Below, piece by piece: positions 1 through 8,036 of a stretch of DNA of 64,000 nt. Each line of letters begins with the position of its first letter. Positions within the stretch are counted from its first letter, which is position 1. Below the pieces are notes generated by a model. The model saw only the letters and a list, made by a program, of their open reading frames with translations. It did not search any database and was not told the DNA's origin. The position numbers and the translations under genes were made by a program. Origin of the DNA: Micromonospora echinofusca (lineage in GTDB: Bacteria; Actinomycetota; Actinomycetes; Mycobacteriales; Micromonosporaceae); the NCBI RefSeq assembly GCF_900091445.1, contig NZ_LT607733.1, positions 2,930,501 to 2,994,500 of the forward strand. Reading direction: 5' to 3'.

Positions 1-298
1 CACCCCGGAACCACTCACCCTCAACCTGTACTGCCGGCTCACCGTGGCCGTGACCGACCCGCAGGTGCTCACCGAGTACGCGGTGGCCGACCTGCGGGCC
101 GCCGACATCGACTGGCCCGCCGAGGAGGACGACCTCGAGGCGGCGGTGGCCGACCTGCGCAACGACATCGTGGTGTCGCTGGCGTCCGTGGTGGACATCA
201 GCCGGATGGTCGAGGGACTGCCCGGCGTGGCGGCCCGCGGCGGGCTGTGCTGGGCCGAGCCCGGGCCGCCCCGCGAGGCCGTCTGGCGCGCCGAGTAG
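1..298 (+). CDS. Hypothetical protein, 5' end outside window
   Basis: An open frame runs from the first bases of the window to a TAG at 296-298, with no in-frame stop upstream. The first visible codons read TPEPLTLNLYCRLTVAVTDP, so the true start is probably only a few codons to the left. The product is a small acidic protein (about 98 visible residues), rich in Ala and Asp, with no signal peptide or membrane segment. It resembles other short actinobacterial proteins of unknown function, but I do not recognise the family. A GTG at 44 would be an internal start and is less likely because the frame stays open before it. Confidence 0.55.
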   Translation, partial: TPEPLTLNLYCRLTVAVTDPQVLTEYAVADLRAADIDWPAEEDDLEAAVADLRNDIVVSLASVVDISRMVEGLPGVAARGGLCWAEPGPPREAVWRAE

Positions 299-452
299 GG
301 CCGACCGGGCCGGGCGCGGGGCGTCGCTGTGTCGGTCCCGGACACGCCGGCGACGCCCGAGGTGTCGGCGGCACTCATGTCCACTGTGCCCGACGTCACG
401 TTAGCGTCTGCGCACGACGGCACCACCGCCCGCTCCCGGACAGGAGAGCGCC

Positions 453-1487
453 ATGACCGCACCGCTGAGGGCCACCGCCGCCCTCGTCACCGCCCTGCTG
501 CTCGTCCTCACCGCCACCGTCCCCGCCCAGGCCGCCGCCACCCCCGCCACCAAGGCCCCGGTCGCCGGCACGCTGCGCGCCTACAACGTCTCCGGCGTGT
601 ACGTCGCCGGCGTCTCCTCCGGTGGCTACATGGCCACCCAGCTGCACGTCGCCTACTCGTCGCGGATCCGGGGCGCGGCGGTCTTCGCCGCGGGGCCGTA
701 CTACTGCGCGCAGAACAACGTCGCCCAGGCACTCGACGGCTGCGGCGACAACGTGTACCCCACGAACGTGTCGGCCCTGCAGGCGTACACCCGGACGTGG
801 GCCTCCTACGGCTGGGTCGACCCGGTGGGCAACCTGTCCGGCGATCCCGTGTACGTCCTGCACGGCACCAACGACACCGTGGTCCAGAAGTCCGTCACCG
901 ACGACCTGGTCCGGTACTACCGGCACTTCGGTGCCAACGTGCAGTACGACAGCGGCACCCCGGCCGGCCACGCCTGGGTCACCCCGTACGGGACCCTGGG
1001 GTGCGCCACCACGGCGTCGCCGTTCCTCGCCGACTGCGGCACCGACCCGCAGAGCGCCCTGCTGCGCAAGCTGCTCGGCAGCGTACGGGCGCCGAACACC
1101 GGCCCGCTGGGCGGCAGTCTGATCCGGTTCAGCCAGCACACGTACGCGGTCAACGGCTGGGCCGACGGCCTGAGCATGGCCGCCGACGGGTTCGCCTACG
1201 TGCCGGCGTCCTGCGCCGCCGGGCAGTCCTGCCGGCTGCTCGTCGCCCTGCACGGCTGCCTCCAGGGCCACGGCGCGGTCGGCACCGCCTTCGTGGACCG
1301 GGCGAACCTCAACCAGTACGCCGACACCAACCAGTTGATCGTGCTCTACCCCCAGGCGCGCGCCGCCGCCGCCAACCCGAACGGCTGCTGGGACTGGTGG
1401 GGCTACCTGGGCGCGACGAACTACCCGATCAAGGGCGGCGCCCAGGTGGAGACGATCATGAACATGGTGCGCCGGCTGGACGGCTGA
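453..1487 (+). CDS. Secreted type 2 short-chain-length PHA (PHB) depolymerase
   Basis: Predicted extracellular esterase that hydrolyses short-chain polyhydroxyalkanoates such as poly(3-hydroxybutyrate). A Sec-type signal peptide covers residues 1 to about 28 (hydrophobic LVTALLLVLTATVPAQA). The lipase box GVSSG places the nucleophile at Ser55, near the N terminus. The acid is in the VLHGTNDTVV segment and the base in TPAGHAW. The oxyanion-hole sequence LHGCLQGH lies after the triad, and that order defines the type 2 catalytic domain. At 344 residues it is about the size of a lone catalytic domain; no C-terminal substrate-binding domain is present, so it may act on oligomers or amorphous polymer. 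The ATG has an AGGAG seven bases upstream. A hairpin at 1500-1523 separates it from the convergent next gene. Confidence 0.8.
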   Translation: MTAPLRATAALVTALLLVLTATVPAQAAATPATKAPVAGTLRAYNVSGVYVAGVSSGGYMATQLHVAYSSRIRGAAVFAAGPYYCAQNNVAQALDGCGDNVYPTNVSALQAYTRTWASYGWVDPVGNLSGDPVYVLHGTNDTVVQKSVTDDLVRYYRHFGANVQYDSGTPAGHAWVTPYGTLGCATTASPFLADCGTDPQSALLRKLLGSVRAPNTGPLGGSLIRFSQHTYAVNGWADGLSMAADGFAYVPASCAAGQSCRLLVALHGCLQGHGAVGTAFVDRANLNQYADTNQLIVLYPQARAAAANPNGCWDWWGYLGATNYPIKGGAQVETIMNMVRRLDG

Positions 1488-1499
1488 GCCGCCACCCGG

Positions 1500-1523
1500 G
1501 CGGGGCCCTGGCGTGGGCCCCGC
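1500..1523. terminator. Bidirectional terminator hairpin
   Basis: Perfect 9-bp inverted repeat, GCGGGGCCC and GGGCCCCGC, with a 6-base loop. It lies between the convergent stops of the depolymerase (1487) and the STAND/TPR gene (1524). There is no U-tract, as is usual in high-GC actinomycetes. Confidence 0.6.
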
Positions 1524-3878
1524 TCAGGCCGGCGCGTCGCTGCCCACCAGGCGGGCGTCGGCCGCGGCCTGACCTTCGACGTCCCCCGCCTCCTCGCACA
1601 CGCCCGCCGCGTCCGCCCAGTGCCGCCGGGCCTCCTCGGCGTCGCCGAGGGCCGCCGCCGCGTCGCCCAGGTGCAGCAGCGTCCGCCCCAGCCCGGCCGT
1701 CGGCCGCCCGTCGCGCAGCCGCAGGCTCTCGGCCAGCATCCCGTACGCCTGCCGGGCCTGCGCCGGCGTGGCGGCCAGCAGCGCGGCACCCGCGTTGAGC
1801 AGCGCGGCGGCCCGGTTGGTCGGGTCGACCACCGTGTCGTACTCGCGCAGCGCCGCCCGCCACGACTGGGTCGCGTCGAGGTGCTCGCCGAGCCCGGCGT
1901 GCACCAGCACCAGGTTGGTCAGCGCCGCCGCGTAGCCCCGGGCGTCGCCGAGCGCGCGGAAGGCGTTCGCCGCGCGGACCAGGTGGTGGTGCGCGACCTC
2001 CAGCTCCCCGCGGGCCAGCCGGGCGGCACCCAGACCCAGGTCGGTCAGGGCGTGCCCGGACCGGTCCGCCGCCGAGCGGTGCCGCCGCGACAGCTCCAGG
2101 TGCTCCACCGCGTCGTCGAGCTGCCCCAGGTCCAGCAGCACCAGGCCCAGGTTCATCCGCGCCTGCGCGGTGCCCCGCCGGCCCCGCTCCGCCACCGCGA
2201 GGCTCAGCGCCGTCGCCGCCCCCTGCGGGTCGTGCCGGCGGCGGCGCAGCACCCCCAGCTCGTTGTGCGCCCAGCCGGCGATCTCCGGCCGGTCGTCGGC
2301 CGTGGGCGTGGCGAGCACCGTGCGGCACACCTGCGCCCAATCGTCGAGCCGCCCGGCGTGGGCGAGCCACCCGCACAGCGCCACCGCCAGCCGGAACCAC
2401 CACCGGCGCACCCGCCGGGGCAGGGTCTCCGCCGCGCCCGCCGGCACCCGCACCACGGCCAGCAGCAGCTCCTGGTGCAGGTCGAACCAGCCGTACGGGT
2501 CGTCGTCCAGCGCCAGCGTCGGCTCCCGGTCCGGCGGCGAGCCGACCACGGCCAGGCTCGCCGCGTGCCGCTCGGCCCGCCGCGCCAGGTGCCGGGTGAG
2601 TCGCGCCTGCGCGGCGACCCGCCGCCGCGCAGGCTCCGCGTGCCGCAGGTGCATCCGGGCGTACGGGGCCAGCAGCGGGCGCACCTCGTAGCGGTCGCCG
2701 GGAGCGCCGGTGACGAACCCGCCAGTGGCCAGCTCGTGCAGCAGGGCGGCCACCCGGTCCGGGCGGCGACCGTCGAGCGCCGCGAGCGTCGGCCGGTCCA
2801 GCGGCACCGGGCTGAGCGACATCAGTCGCCACAACCGCCGGGCCTCGCCGCCCAGCGCGTGGTACGCGGTGTCCCGCGCGGTCACCAGCAGGGTCGCCGG
2901 GGAGGCGGCGACGTGCTGGTGCGGGGGAGTGTCGACGGCGCGGCGCAGCGCGTCGAGCACGTCGCCGTGCCGCCACCCGTGCTGGGCCGTACGCCGACCC
3001 AGCTCCGCGACCGTGCGGGGCTGGCGCCCGCAGAGCTCGACGAGGGCGCGTACCGCCGGGTCGGTGCGCGGGTCCGGGCGGTGCGGTCGGGCGACGGGCG
3101 CGGTGGCGCCGGCGGCCGCGAACAGCTCGACGGCGTCGTCGGCGTCCGGCTCGACGAGCCCGTGCGCCACCACCCCGTCCAGCGCGGCCAGCGCCCCCGT
3201 GCCGGCCAGCAGCAGGCGGCACGTGCGTGCCGTCGGCGGCAGCAGCGGTCGCACCTGGGCCGGGTCGTCCACGTTGTCCAGCACCACGAGGATCGCCCGG
3301 CCGTCGAGCTGGCCGCTCAGCTCGTCGGCGGCGTCGGCGAGGTCGTCGGTGCGCCCCGACGCCGGCGGCCGGGTGCCGAGGATCCGGGCCAGCGCGGTCA
3401 GCACCTGCCGGGCGTCGAGCGGACGGCCGCCCCGGCGCAGGTCCAGGTAGTACTGGCCGTCGGGGAAGTCGTCCCGGCACAGGTTGGCGGCCTGGACCGC
3501 GCAGGCCGACGTGCCGACGGCCCGCCGTCCGACCACCGCGACCGCGTGCTCCTTGCGCAACAGCTCGATGATCGCGTCGACGTGCCCGGCGCGCCCGGTG
3601 AACCCGGCCGGCCACGGCAGGGTGGGCGTGCCGGCGGCCGGCGTCGCCTCGGTGTCGTCCGGCCCCGCGGCCTGCTGCCGCTGGCGGCGCCACTCCACGA
3701 CCATCGCGGCGGCGAGGCCGAGCACGATCACCCCGGCGCTGGCGGAGCCGAGCTGGGCGACGGAGAGCTCGGAGAGCAGGTTGCCGGTGACGTTGCCGAG
3801 CACCGCGCTGACCGTTCCGCCGACCACGCCGCCGATCGCGAGCAGCAGGCTCAGCCGTCGGGGGCGGCGCCCCGTCAC
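1524..3878 (-). CDS. Membrane-anchored STAND-like (NB-ARC-type) protein with TPR repeats, degenerate P-loop
   Basis: The 784-residue protein has two hydrophobic segments (about 9-34 and 44-62), a NB-ARC-like nucleotide-binding region (about 90-400) and a long C-terminal run of TPR-like helices. The usual Walker A GxxxxGK[ST] is GRRAVGTS at 117-124, so the lysine is replaced by threonine. A Walker B-like AILVVLDNVDD is at 195-205. There is no DNA-binding domain of the kind found in SARP/AfsR regulators. GTG at 3878 overlaps the permease stop (GTGA), so it is the last gene of the ABC operon and is probably translationally coupled. A membrane sensor or scaffold linked to the transporter is inference; nucleotide hydrolysis looks doubtful. 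Confidence 0.65.
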   Translation of the reverse strand: MTGRRPRRLSLLLAIGGVVGGTVSAVLGNVTGNLLSELSVAQLGSASAGVIVLGLAAAMVVEWRRQRQQAAGPDDTEATPAAGTPTLPWPAGFTGRAGHVDAIIELLRKEHAVAVVGRRAVGTSACAVQAANLCRDDFPDGQYYLDLRRGGRPLDARQVLTALARILGTRPPASGRTDDLADAADELSGQLDGRAILVVLDNVDDPAQVRPLLPPTARTCRLLLAGTGALAALDGVVAHGLVEPDADDAVELFAAAGATAPVARPHRPDPRTDPAVRALVELCGRQPRTVAELGRRTAQHGWRHGDVLDALRRAVDTPPHQHVAASPATLLVTARDTAYHALGGEARRLWRLMSLSPVPLDRPTLAALDGRRPDRVAALLHELATGGFVTGAPGDRYEVRPLLAPYARMHLRHAEPARRRVAAQARLTRHLARRAERHAASLAVVGSPPDREPTLALDDDPYGWFDLHQELLLAVVRVPAGAAETLPRRVRRWWFRLAVALCGWLAHAGRLDDWAQVCRTVLATPTADDRPEIAGWAHNELGVLRRRRHDPQGAATALSLAVAERGRRGTAQARMNLGLVLLDLGQLDDAVEHLELSRRHRSAADRSGHALTDLGLGAARLARGELEVAHHHLVRAANAFRALGDARGYAAALTNLVLVHAGLGEHLDATQSWRAALREYDTVVDPTNRAAALLNAGAALLAATPAQARQAYGMLAESLRLRDGRPTAGLGRTLLHLGDAAAALGDAEEARRHWADAAGVCEEAGDVEGQAAADARLVGSDAPA

Positions 3879-5638
3879 CGCACGCCCCCGGCGACCAGGC
3901 CGGCGACCAGCTGGCGGCGGGCCAGCACCACCAGCAGCACCGGCAGGATCGAGGCGATCACCGAGCCGGCGGCAAGCGCCCCGCTGTTGGCCGCGAAGCC
4001 CCGGGTCTGCCCGGCGAGGAACAGCCCCAGCGGCAGCGCGCCCGGCCCGCTGAACAGCAGACCCACCACCAGGTCGTTCCACACCTGCACGAACTCCAGC
4101 ACCGCGACCGCCACCACCGCCGGGCGGTTGTGCCGGGCGAGCAGCCGCAGGGTGCCCCACCAGTGCCGCCCGCCCACCCGGGCCGCCCGCACCTGCTCGG
4201 CGGGCAGGTCCGCGAACGCGTTACGCAGCACCAGCACGGCGAACGGCACGCCCAGCGCGACGTGCACCAGCGCCAGGCCGCGCGCCGTGCCCGAGGAGAG
4301 CACCACGCCGAGCACCTCGTTGACCGGCCCGGCGATCACCTGCACCGGCACGATGCTGGCGGCCATCAGCAGCAGCCCGGTGGCCTGGGCGGGCGGCCCG
4401 GTCAGCCACGCCAGCGGGTACGCGGCGAGCAGCGCGACGCCCAGCACCACGGCGGTGACCACGGTCGCCAGCACCAGCGTGAAGCCCAGCGTGCGCCACA
4501 GCTCGGCGCCGGTGAGCAGCTCCCGATAGGAGTCGAGGCTGGGTGGGCTCCACCACCAGCCCCGGGCCGCCGCGTCCACCGTGCCGTGCAGCGAGGTGGC
4601 GAGCAGCACCCCGAGGGGCACCAGCCAGGCGACCGCCGCGCCGGCCACCAGCAGCCGGGTCGTCCGGCGCGGTGCCGGCGCCGCCGGCTCGGGCGCGACG
4701 GGCACCGGGTCCCGGGGCGGCGGCCACGCCTGCCGCACGAACAGCGCCGCGACCAGCAGGCCGGCGGCCACCGCCGCCAGCCACACCACCCCGAGCGCGG
4801 CGCCCTCGCCGGTGGTGGCGCCGTTGGAGGTCTGCCAGACCCGCAGCGCGAGCACCGACGCCTCGTCGCGCACCGAGCCGGGCGTCATCACCAGGATCAG
4901 GTCGAACGTCCTGGCGGTGCCGAGCGCCGCCAGGGTGAACACCACCGCCACGGTGCGCAGCAGCAGCGGCCGCCACTGCGCGTCCCAGAGCACGTCGCGG
5001 CGGTTGCCGCCGTAGGCGCGTACCGCGTCGGCGAGGCTGGGCGGCACCGCGTCGAGGGCGGCCCGGAACACCAGCACGGCCAGCCCGACCCACGCCCACA
5101 CGAACGCCGACATCAGCGCCACCGTCACCAGGCGGGGGCCGAGCAGTTGCGGGGCGTCGGCCGCGGACCGGCCGGTCAGCGTCGCGGCGACCAGCGTGGC
5201 CAGCCCGCGCTCCGGGTCCGGGTCGTACATCAGCCGGAAGGTGACCCCGGTGACCACCAGCGGCAGCGCGGTCGGCACCACCAGGATGAGGCGGACCAGC
5301 CCGCCCTCCTGCGAGCGGCGCGAGGCGGCGGCGAGCAGGTAGCCCAGCACCGTGACCACCGCAGGCACCAGCAGCGCCCAGAGCAGCGTGCGTCCCACCA
5401 CGGCGCCGGTGCCGGGCGCGGCCAGCGCGGTGCGGAAGTGCTCCGCGCCCACCCACCGGCCGTCGGTGGTGACGCTGGCGTGCAGCGTACGCAGCACCGG
5501 CCACGCCACCAGCCCGCCGAGCAGCAGCAGGGCGGGCAGCAGCAGCGCCGAGGTGGCGCCGGCCGCCGGATAGGCCCGCCCGCGCCGGGGCGGCCCGACG
5601 TCGTCGAGGACCGCCAGCTCGCCCAGTACGCGGCTCAC
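3875..5638 (-). CDS. Fused double ABC sugar-type permease (MalF-MalG-like fusion)
   Basis: A single 587-residue polypeptide carries two binding-protein-dependent permease domains normally encoded as separate MalF- and MalG-type proteins. The first half has several membrane segments and an EAA-like cytoplasmic loop (DAVRAYGGNRRDVLW). After a Pro-rich linker (PVPVAPEPAAPAPRR), the second half repeats this with AEQVRAARVGGRHWWG. The GTG start at 5638 overlaps the binding-protein stop by four bases, and the stop overlaps the STAND gene start. Known family role: forms the membrane channel of a CUT1-like carbohydrate importer. The fusion is uncommon but reads cleanly with no frameshift. Substrate unknown. 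Confidence 0.75.
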   Translation of the reverse strand: MSRVLGELAVLDDVGPPRRGRAYPAAGATSALLLPALLLLGGLVAWPVLRTLHASVTTDGRWVGAEHFRTALAAPGTGAVVGRTLLWALLVPAVVTVLGYLLAAASRRSQEGGLVRLILVVPTALPLVVTGVTFRLMYDPDPERGLATLVAATLTGRSAADAPQLLGPRLVTVALMSAFVWAWVGLAVLVFRAALDAVPPSLADAVRAYGGNRRDVLWDAQWRPLLLRTVAVVFTLAALGTARTFDLILVMTPGSVRDEASVLALRVWQTSNGATTGEGAALGVVWLAAVAAGLLVAALFVRQAWPPPRDPVPVAPEPAAPAPRRTTRLLVAGAAVAWLVPLGVLLATSLHGTVDAAARGWWWSPPSLDSYRELLTGAELWRTLGFTLVLATVVTAVVLGVALLAAYPLAWLTGPPAQATGLLLMAASIVPVQVIAGPVNEVLGVVLSSGTARGLALVHVALGVPFAVLVLRNAFADLPAEQVRAARVGGRHWWGTLRLLARHNRPAVVAVAVLEFVQVWNDLVVGLLFSGPGALPLGLFLAGQTRGFAANSGALAAGSVIASILPVLLVVLARRQLVAGLVAGGVR

Positions 5639-6933
5639 CGGCCGCCCCCGCTCAAGCGGGCCGCCGCCGCCAGTTGCCCGACGGCCCGGCGGGCGGCCCG
5701 GCCAGCGGGGACCTTGTCGGTGACGTCGGCGAAGAAGTCCTGCATGATCCGCCAGATGCCCACCCCGTCGGAGCCGGTGAACGGGCCCGGCAGCCGGTCG
5801 GACAGGTCGAAACGCACGGCCCCGGCCGTACGCAGCTCGGCGGCGAGGCGGCGGCGGACGGGATCGCGGTAGTCCGCCAGCGGCACGGTGACGTTGGGGG
5901 AGAGGTAGCCGCCGGCGCGCAACCACGGCCCGAACGCCGACCCGCCGCTGAGCCAACGCACCAGCTCCGCCCCGCCGGCCGAGCCGGCGAACGCCACGGC
6001 GGCGTCGCCGCCGACGATCAGCGGGCTGTCGGCCAGCCGGGAGCCGGGGAAACGGAAGGTCTCCGGCTGCTCCGGGCCCCGGCGGAACCGGCGGCTGACG
6101 TCGTCGACGAAGTCGGCCCCGAAGAGCATCGTCGCCCGCCGGTGGTGCACCACCTGGATGGCCGACTCCTCGTACTGGGTGAGCAGGGCCCGGCGGCCGC
6201 CACCGGGGAACGCGCCGTCGACGCTCCACAGCTCCGCCAGCCGGTCCAGCGCCGTGTGCACCGACGGGCTGCGCCAGTCGGCCTCGCCGCGGGCCAGCGC
6301 CTCGTAGTAGCCGGGCGGCGCCACGTCGGCGAGCACGTTCTCGAACCAGTCGGTGAGCACCCAGCCGTCGGCCGCACCGATGGCCAGCGGGGCCGGGCCG
6401 TCGCCCGCGCGGGCCCGCGCGCCGAGGTGCCGGGTGAGCGTCACGAGCTGGTCCCAGGTGCGCGGCGGCGCGGGGAGCATCGACGGGAAGTACCAGAACA
6501 GCGACTTGTGGGCCGCCTTCACCCAGACGCCGTAGCGGCGCCCGTCGGCGGAGAGCAGGTCGGCCATGCCGGGCGGGAGGGCGTAGCTGGGGGCCGGGCT
6601 CAGCTCGCGCAGCCAGCCGCGGCGGGCGTACTCGACGACCAGCCCCGACGTGGGCAGGATCGCCACGTCGGGGCTGGTGCCGGCCAGCTGGCGGGCACGC
6701 AGGAACGCGTCGATGTCGTTGCCGGCGCTGACCACCTGCACGCCGGTGTCGTAGCCGGCCAGGACCTCGCGGAAACGGGCCAGCTCGCTGCCGTTCCACA
6801 CGACGGCGACCTGGACCGCCGGCGGCGCCCCCGAGCAGCCCGCGACGGCCGTCGCGGTGGCCCCGGCGGCGGCCCGCAGCAGCGTACGGCGGCCCAGCCG
6901 CGCCGCCGGCACGATCCGACCCGCCGGCGTCAT
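5635..6933 (-). CDS. ABC transporter substrate-binding lipoprotein, sugar-type
   Basis: The 432-residue product has an N-terminal arginine-rich stretch (AARLGRRTLLRAAAG) followed by a lipobox-like AVAGCSG, so it is probably exported, perhaps by Tat, and lipid-anchored. The body looks like a family 1 extracellular solute-binding protein (segments such as SPDVAILPTSGLVVEYARRG). ATG at 6933 overlaps the TGA of the upstream ATPase-like gene (ATGA). It supplies the substrate to the fused permease encoded immediately downstream. Sugars or oligosaccharides are the family's common ligands; nothing here pins one down. Confidence 0.75.
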   Translation of the reverse strand: MTPAGRIVPAARLGRRTLLRAAAGATATAVAGCSGAPPAVQVAVVWNGSELARFREVLAGYDTGVQVVSAGNDIDAFLRARQLAGTSPDVAILPTSGLVVEYARRGWLRELSPAPSYALPPGMADLLSADGRRYGVWVKAAHKSLFWYFPSMLPAPPRTWDQLVTLTRHLGARARAGDGPAPLAIGAADGWVLTDWFENVLADVAPPGYYEALARGEADWRSPSVHTALDRLAELWSVDGAFPGGGRRALLTQYEESAIQVVHHRRATMLFGADFVDDVSRRFRRGPEQPETFRFPGSRLADSPLIVGGDAAVAFAGSAGGAELVRWLSGGSAFGPWLRAGGYLSPNVTVPLADYRDPVRRRLAAELRTAGAVRFDLSDRLPGPFTGSDGVGIWRIMQDFFADVTDKVPAGRAARRAVGQLAAAARLSGGGR

Positions 6934-7538
6934 CCGCCCACCTCGGCGGCGACCGGCACGTCGGGCAGCGCGCCCGGCTCGGCCGTGCAGACCAGCACCG
7001 CCACCCCCGGGGTGTCCGGTGGGGTCAGCCGGCCGAGCAGCTCGGTCAGCCGTCCACCCCCGGCCGGCCCGGTCGGCAGGTCGATCACCAGCGCCTCGGG
7101 CAGGCAGACCACGGCGCGGGCGAGCGCCACCCGGAACCGCTGCGCCTCCGACAGCAGGTGCGGTCGCAGCCCCAGCGTCGGGGCCAGCTCCAGCCGGTCG
7201 ACCACCGTCGCCGTCCACGCGTCGGCCACCTCGCGTACCCGTTCCCGGCGACGCTGGCCGTAGGCGATGTTGCGCCGCACGGTCAGGTGCGGCAGCAGCG
7301 CGCCGCCCGCCGGCACGTAGGCGATGCGGCGCTGCGGCGGCGGCAGGGCGGTGACCTCGCGGTCGCCCACCAGGACCCGCCCGGCGACCGGCGCGGCCAG
7401 CCCGCTCACCACCCGGGCGACGGCGGTGCCGACGGGTGGGGCCGCGACCAGTGCGGCCGTGGCGCCGGCGGGGACATCGAGGTCCACGGCGGCGGCGTCC
7501 GGCCCGGCGACGAGTGCGCACAGTCGTAACGTGGCCAT
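6930..7538 (-). CDS. Degenerate ABC ATPase-like protein, probably catalytically inactive
   Basis: The 202-residue product keeps the outline of an ABC nucleotide-binding domain (DREVTALPPPQRRIAYVPAG, LPHLTVRRNIAYGQ, LLSEAQRFRVALARAVV, ALVIDLPTG) but lacks the key residues. The Walker A region is APPVGTAV with no lysine. The signature is LSEAQ rather than LSGGQ. The glutamate after Walker B is Leu, there is no Q-loop glutamine, and the H-loop histidine is missing (VCTAEPG). The C-terminal TOBE region of sugar-importer ATPases is also absent. ATG at 7538 follows GGAGG closely (only two bases between). It heads the operon of binding protein, permease and STAND protein. A regulatory or structural role, with a shared MsiK-type ATPase elsewhere powering import, is inference. 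Confidence 0.65.
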   Translation of the reverse strand: MATLRLCALVAGPDAAAVDLDVPAGATAALVAAPPVGTAVARVVSGLAAPVAGRVLVGDREVTALPPPQRRIAYVPAGGALLPHLTVRRNIAYGQRRRERVREVADAWTATVVDRLELAPTLGLRPHLLSEAQRFRVALARAVVCLPEALVIDLPTGPAGGGRLTELLGRLTPPDTPGVAVLVCTAEPGALPDVPVAAEVGG

Positions 7539-7623
7539 CACCTCCGGTGACCGGACGGTCGCCCCCAGGGTCGCACAACCGGGCGACAATCGGCGCCCCG
7601 CCACCGTCCGCTGTTGAGGGGCA

Positions 7624-7639
7624 CCGGGGCTCAGCCCGG
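7624..7639 (-). terminator. Possible terminator hairpin after DUF2470 gene
   Basis: CCGGG and CCCGG arms around a 6-base loop lie about 90 bases past the DUF2470 stop. The stem is short (5 bp) and there is no U-tract, so this is tentative. Confidence 0.3.
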
Positions 7640-7730
7640 CATCCGCCCACCGGATGGGAGCGCGTAGAGGTCGGCGGCGGTCGCGGCGAGCCGCTCGCGC
7701 AGTGCCGCCGGGGCCACGGTCGTCGCCCGG

Positions 7731-8036
7731 TCAGCCGGCCGCGCGTGGCGGGAGCCCGAGGCGCCGGCACGCCTCCCGGTACATGCGCACCACCTCCTGG
7801 CGGATCTGCGCGCGTTCGGTCAGCCGCTGGGCGAACGGCACCCGCACCGGGACCTCGACGTCGTCCACGGTCACGGCGAACTCCATGCCCCCGTCGTCCA
7901 GGCCGGTTGCCCGGGCCCGGATGGCCGCGGGGTGACCGCCGAGCGCGCGGCAGATGAGCAACGAGTCCGCGGCGTGGTCGTCGTTCATGTGCCGGCAGAC
8001 AGCGGCGACCACGTCGGCGCCGAACGGGGCGCTCAC
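7731..8036 (-). CDS. DUF2470 domain protein, heme-utilisation associated
   Basis: A 101-residue protein with the DUF2470 pattern: an N-terminal helix ending MNDDHAADSLL, then a mixed alpha/beta region (GMEFAVTVDDVEVPVRVPF) and a C-terminal helix. The domain is known from the C-terminal part of HugZ-type heme-iron utilisation proteins and from plant and bacterial proteins that bind heme or heme oxygenase. The GTG start at 8036 overlaps the TGA of the heme oxygenase gene (GTGA), so the two are almost certainly co-translated. A heme-binding helper role for the oxygenase is inferred from this coupling. Confidence 0.75.
   Translation of the reverse strand: MSAPFGADVVAAVCRHMNDDHAADSLLICRALGGHPAAIRARATGLDDGGMEFAVTVDDVEVPVRVPFAQRLTERAQIRQEVVRMYREACRRLGLPPRAAG

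Noticed and set aside
622..1122. Alternative 166-codon frame inside the depolymerase gene
   Set aside because: Arg/Thr/Pro-rich shadow of the real gene; the overlapping frame carries signal peptide and lipase box.
6930..7538. Ordinary ABC importer ATPase
   Set aside because: Walker A lysine, catalytic glutamate, Q-loop and H-loop residues are missing, and the TOBE part is absent.
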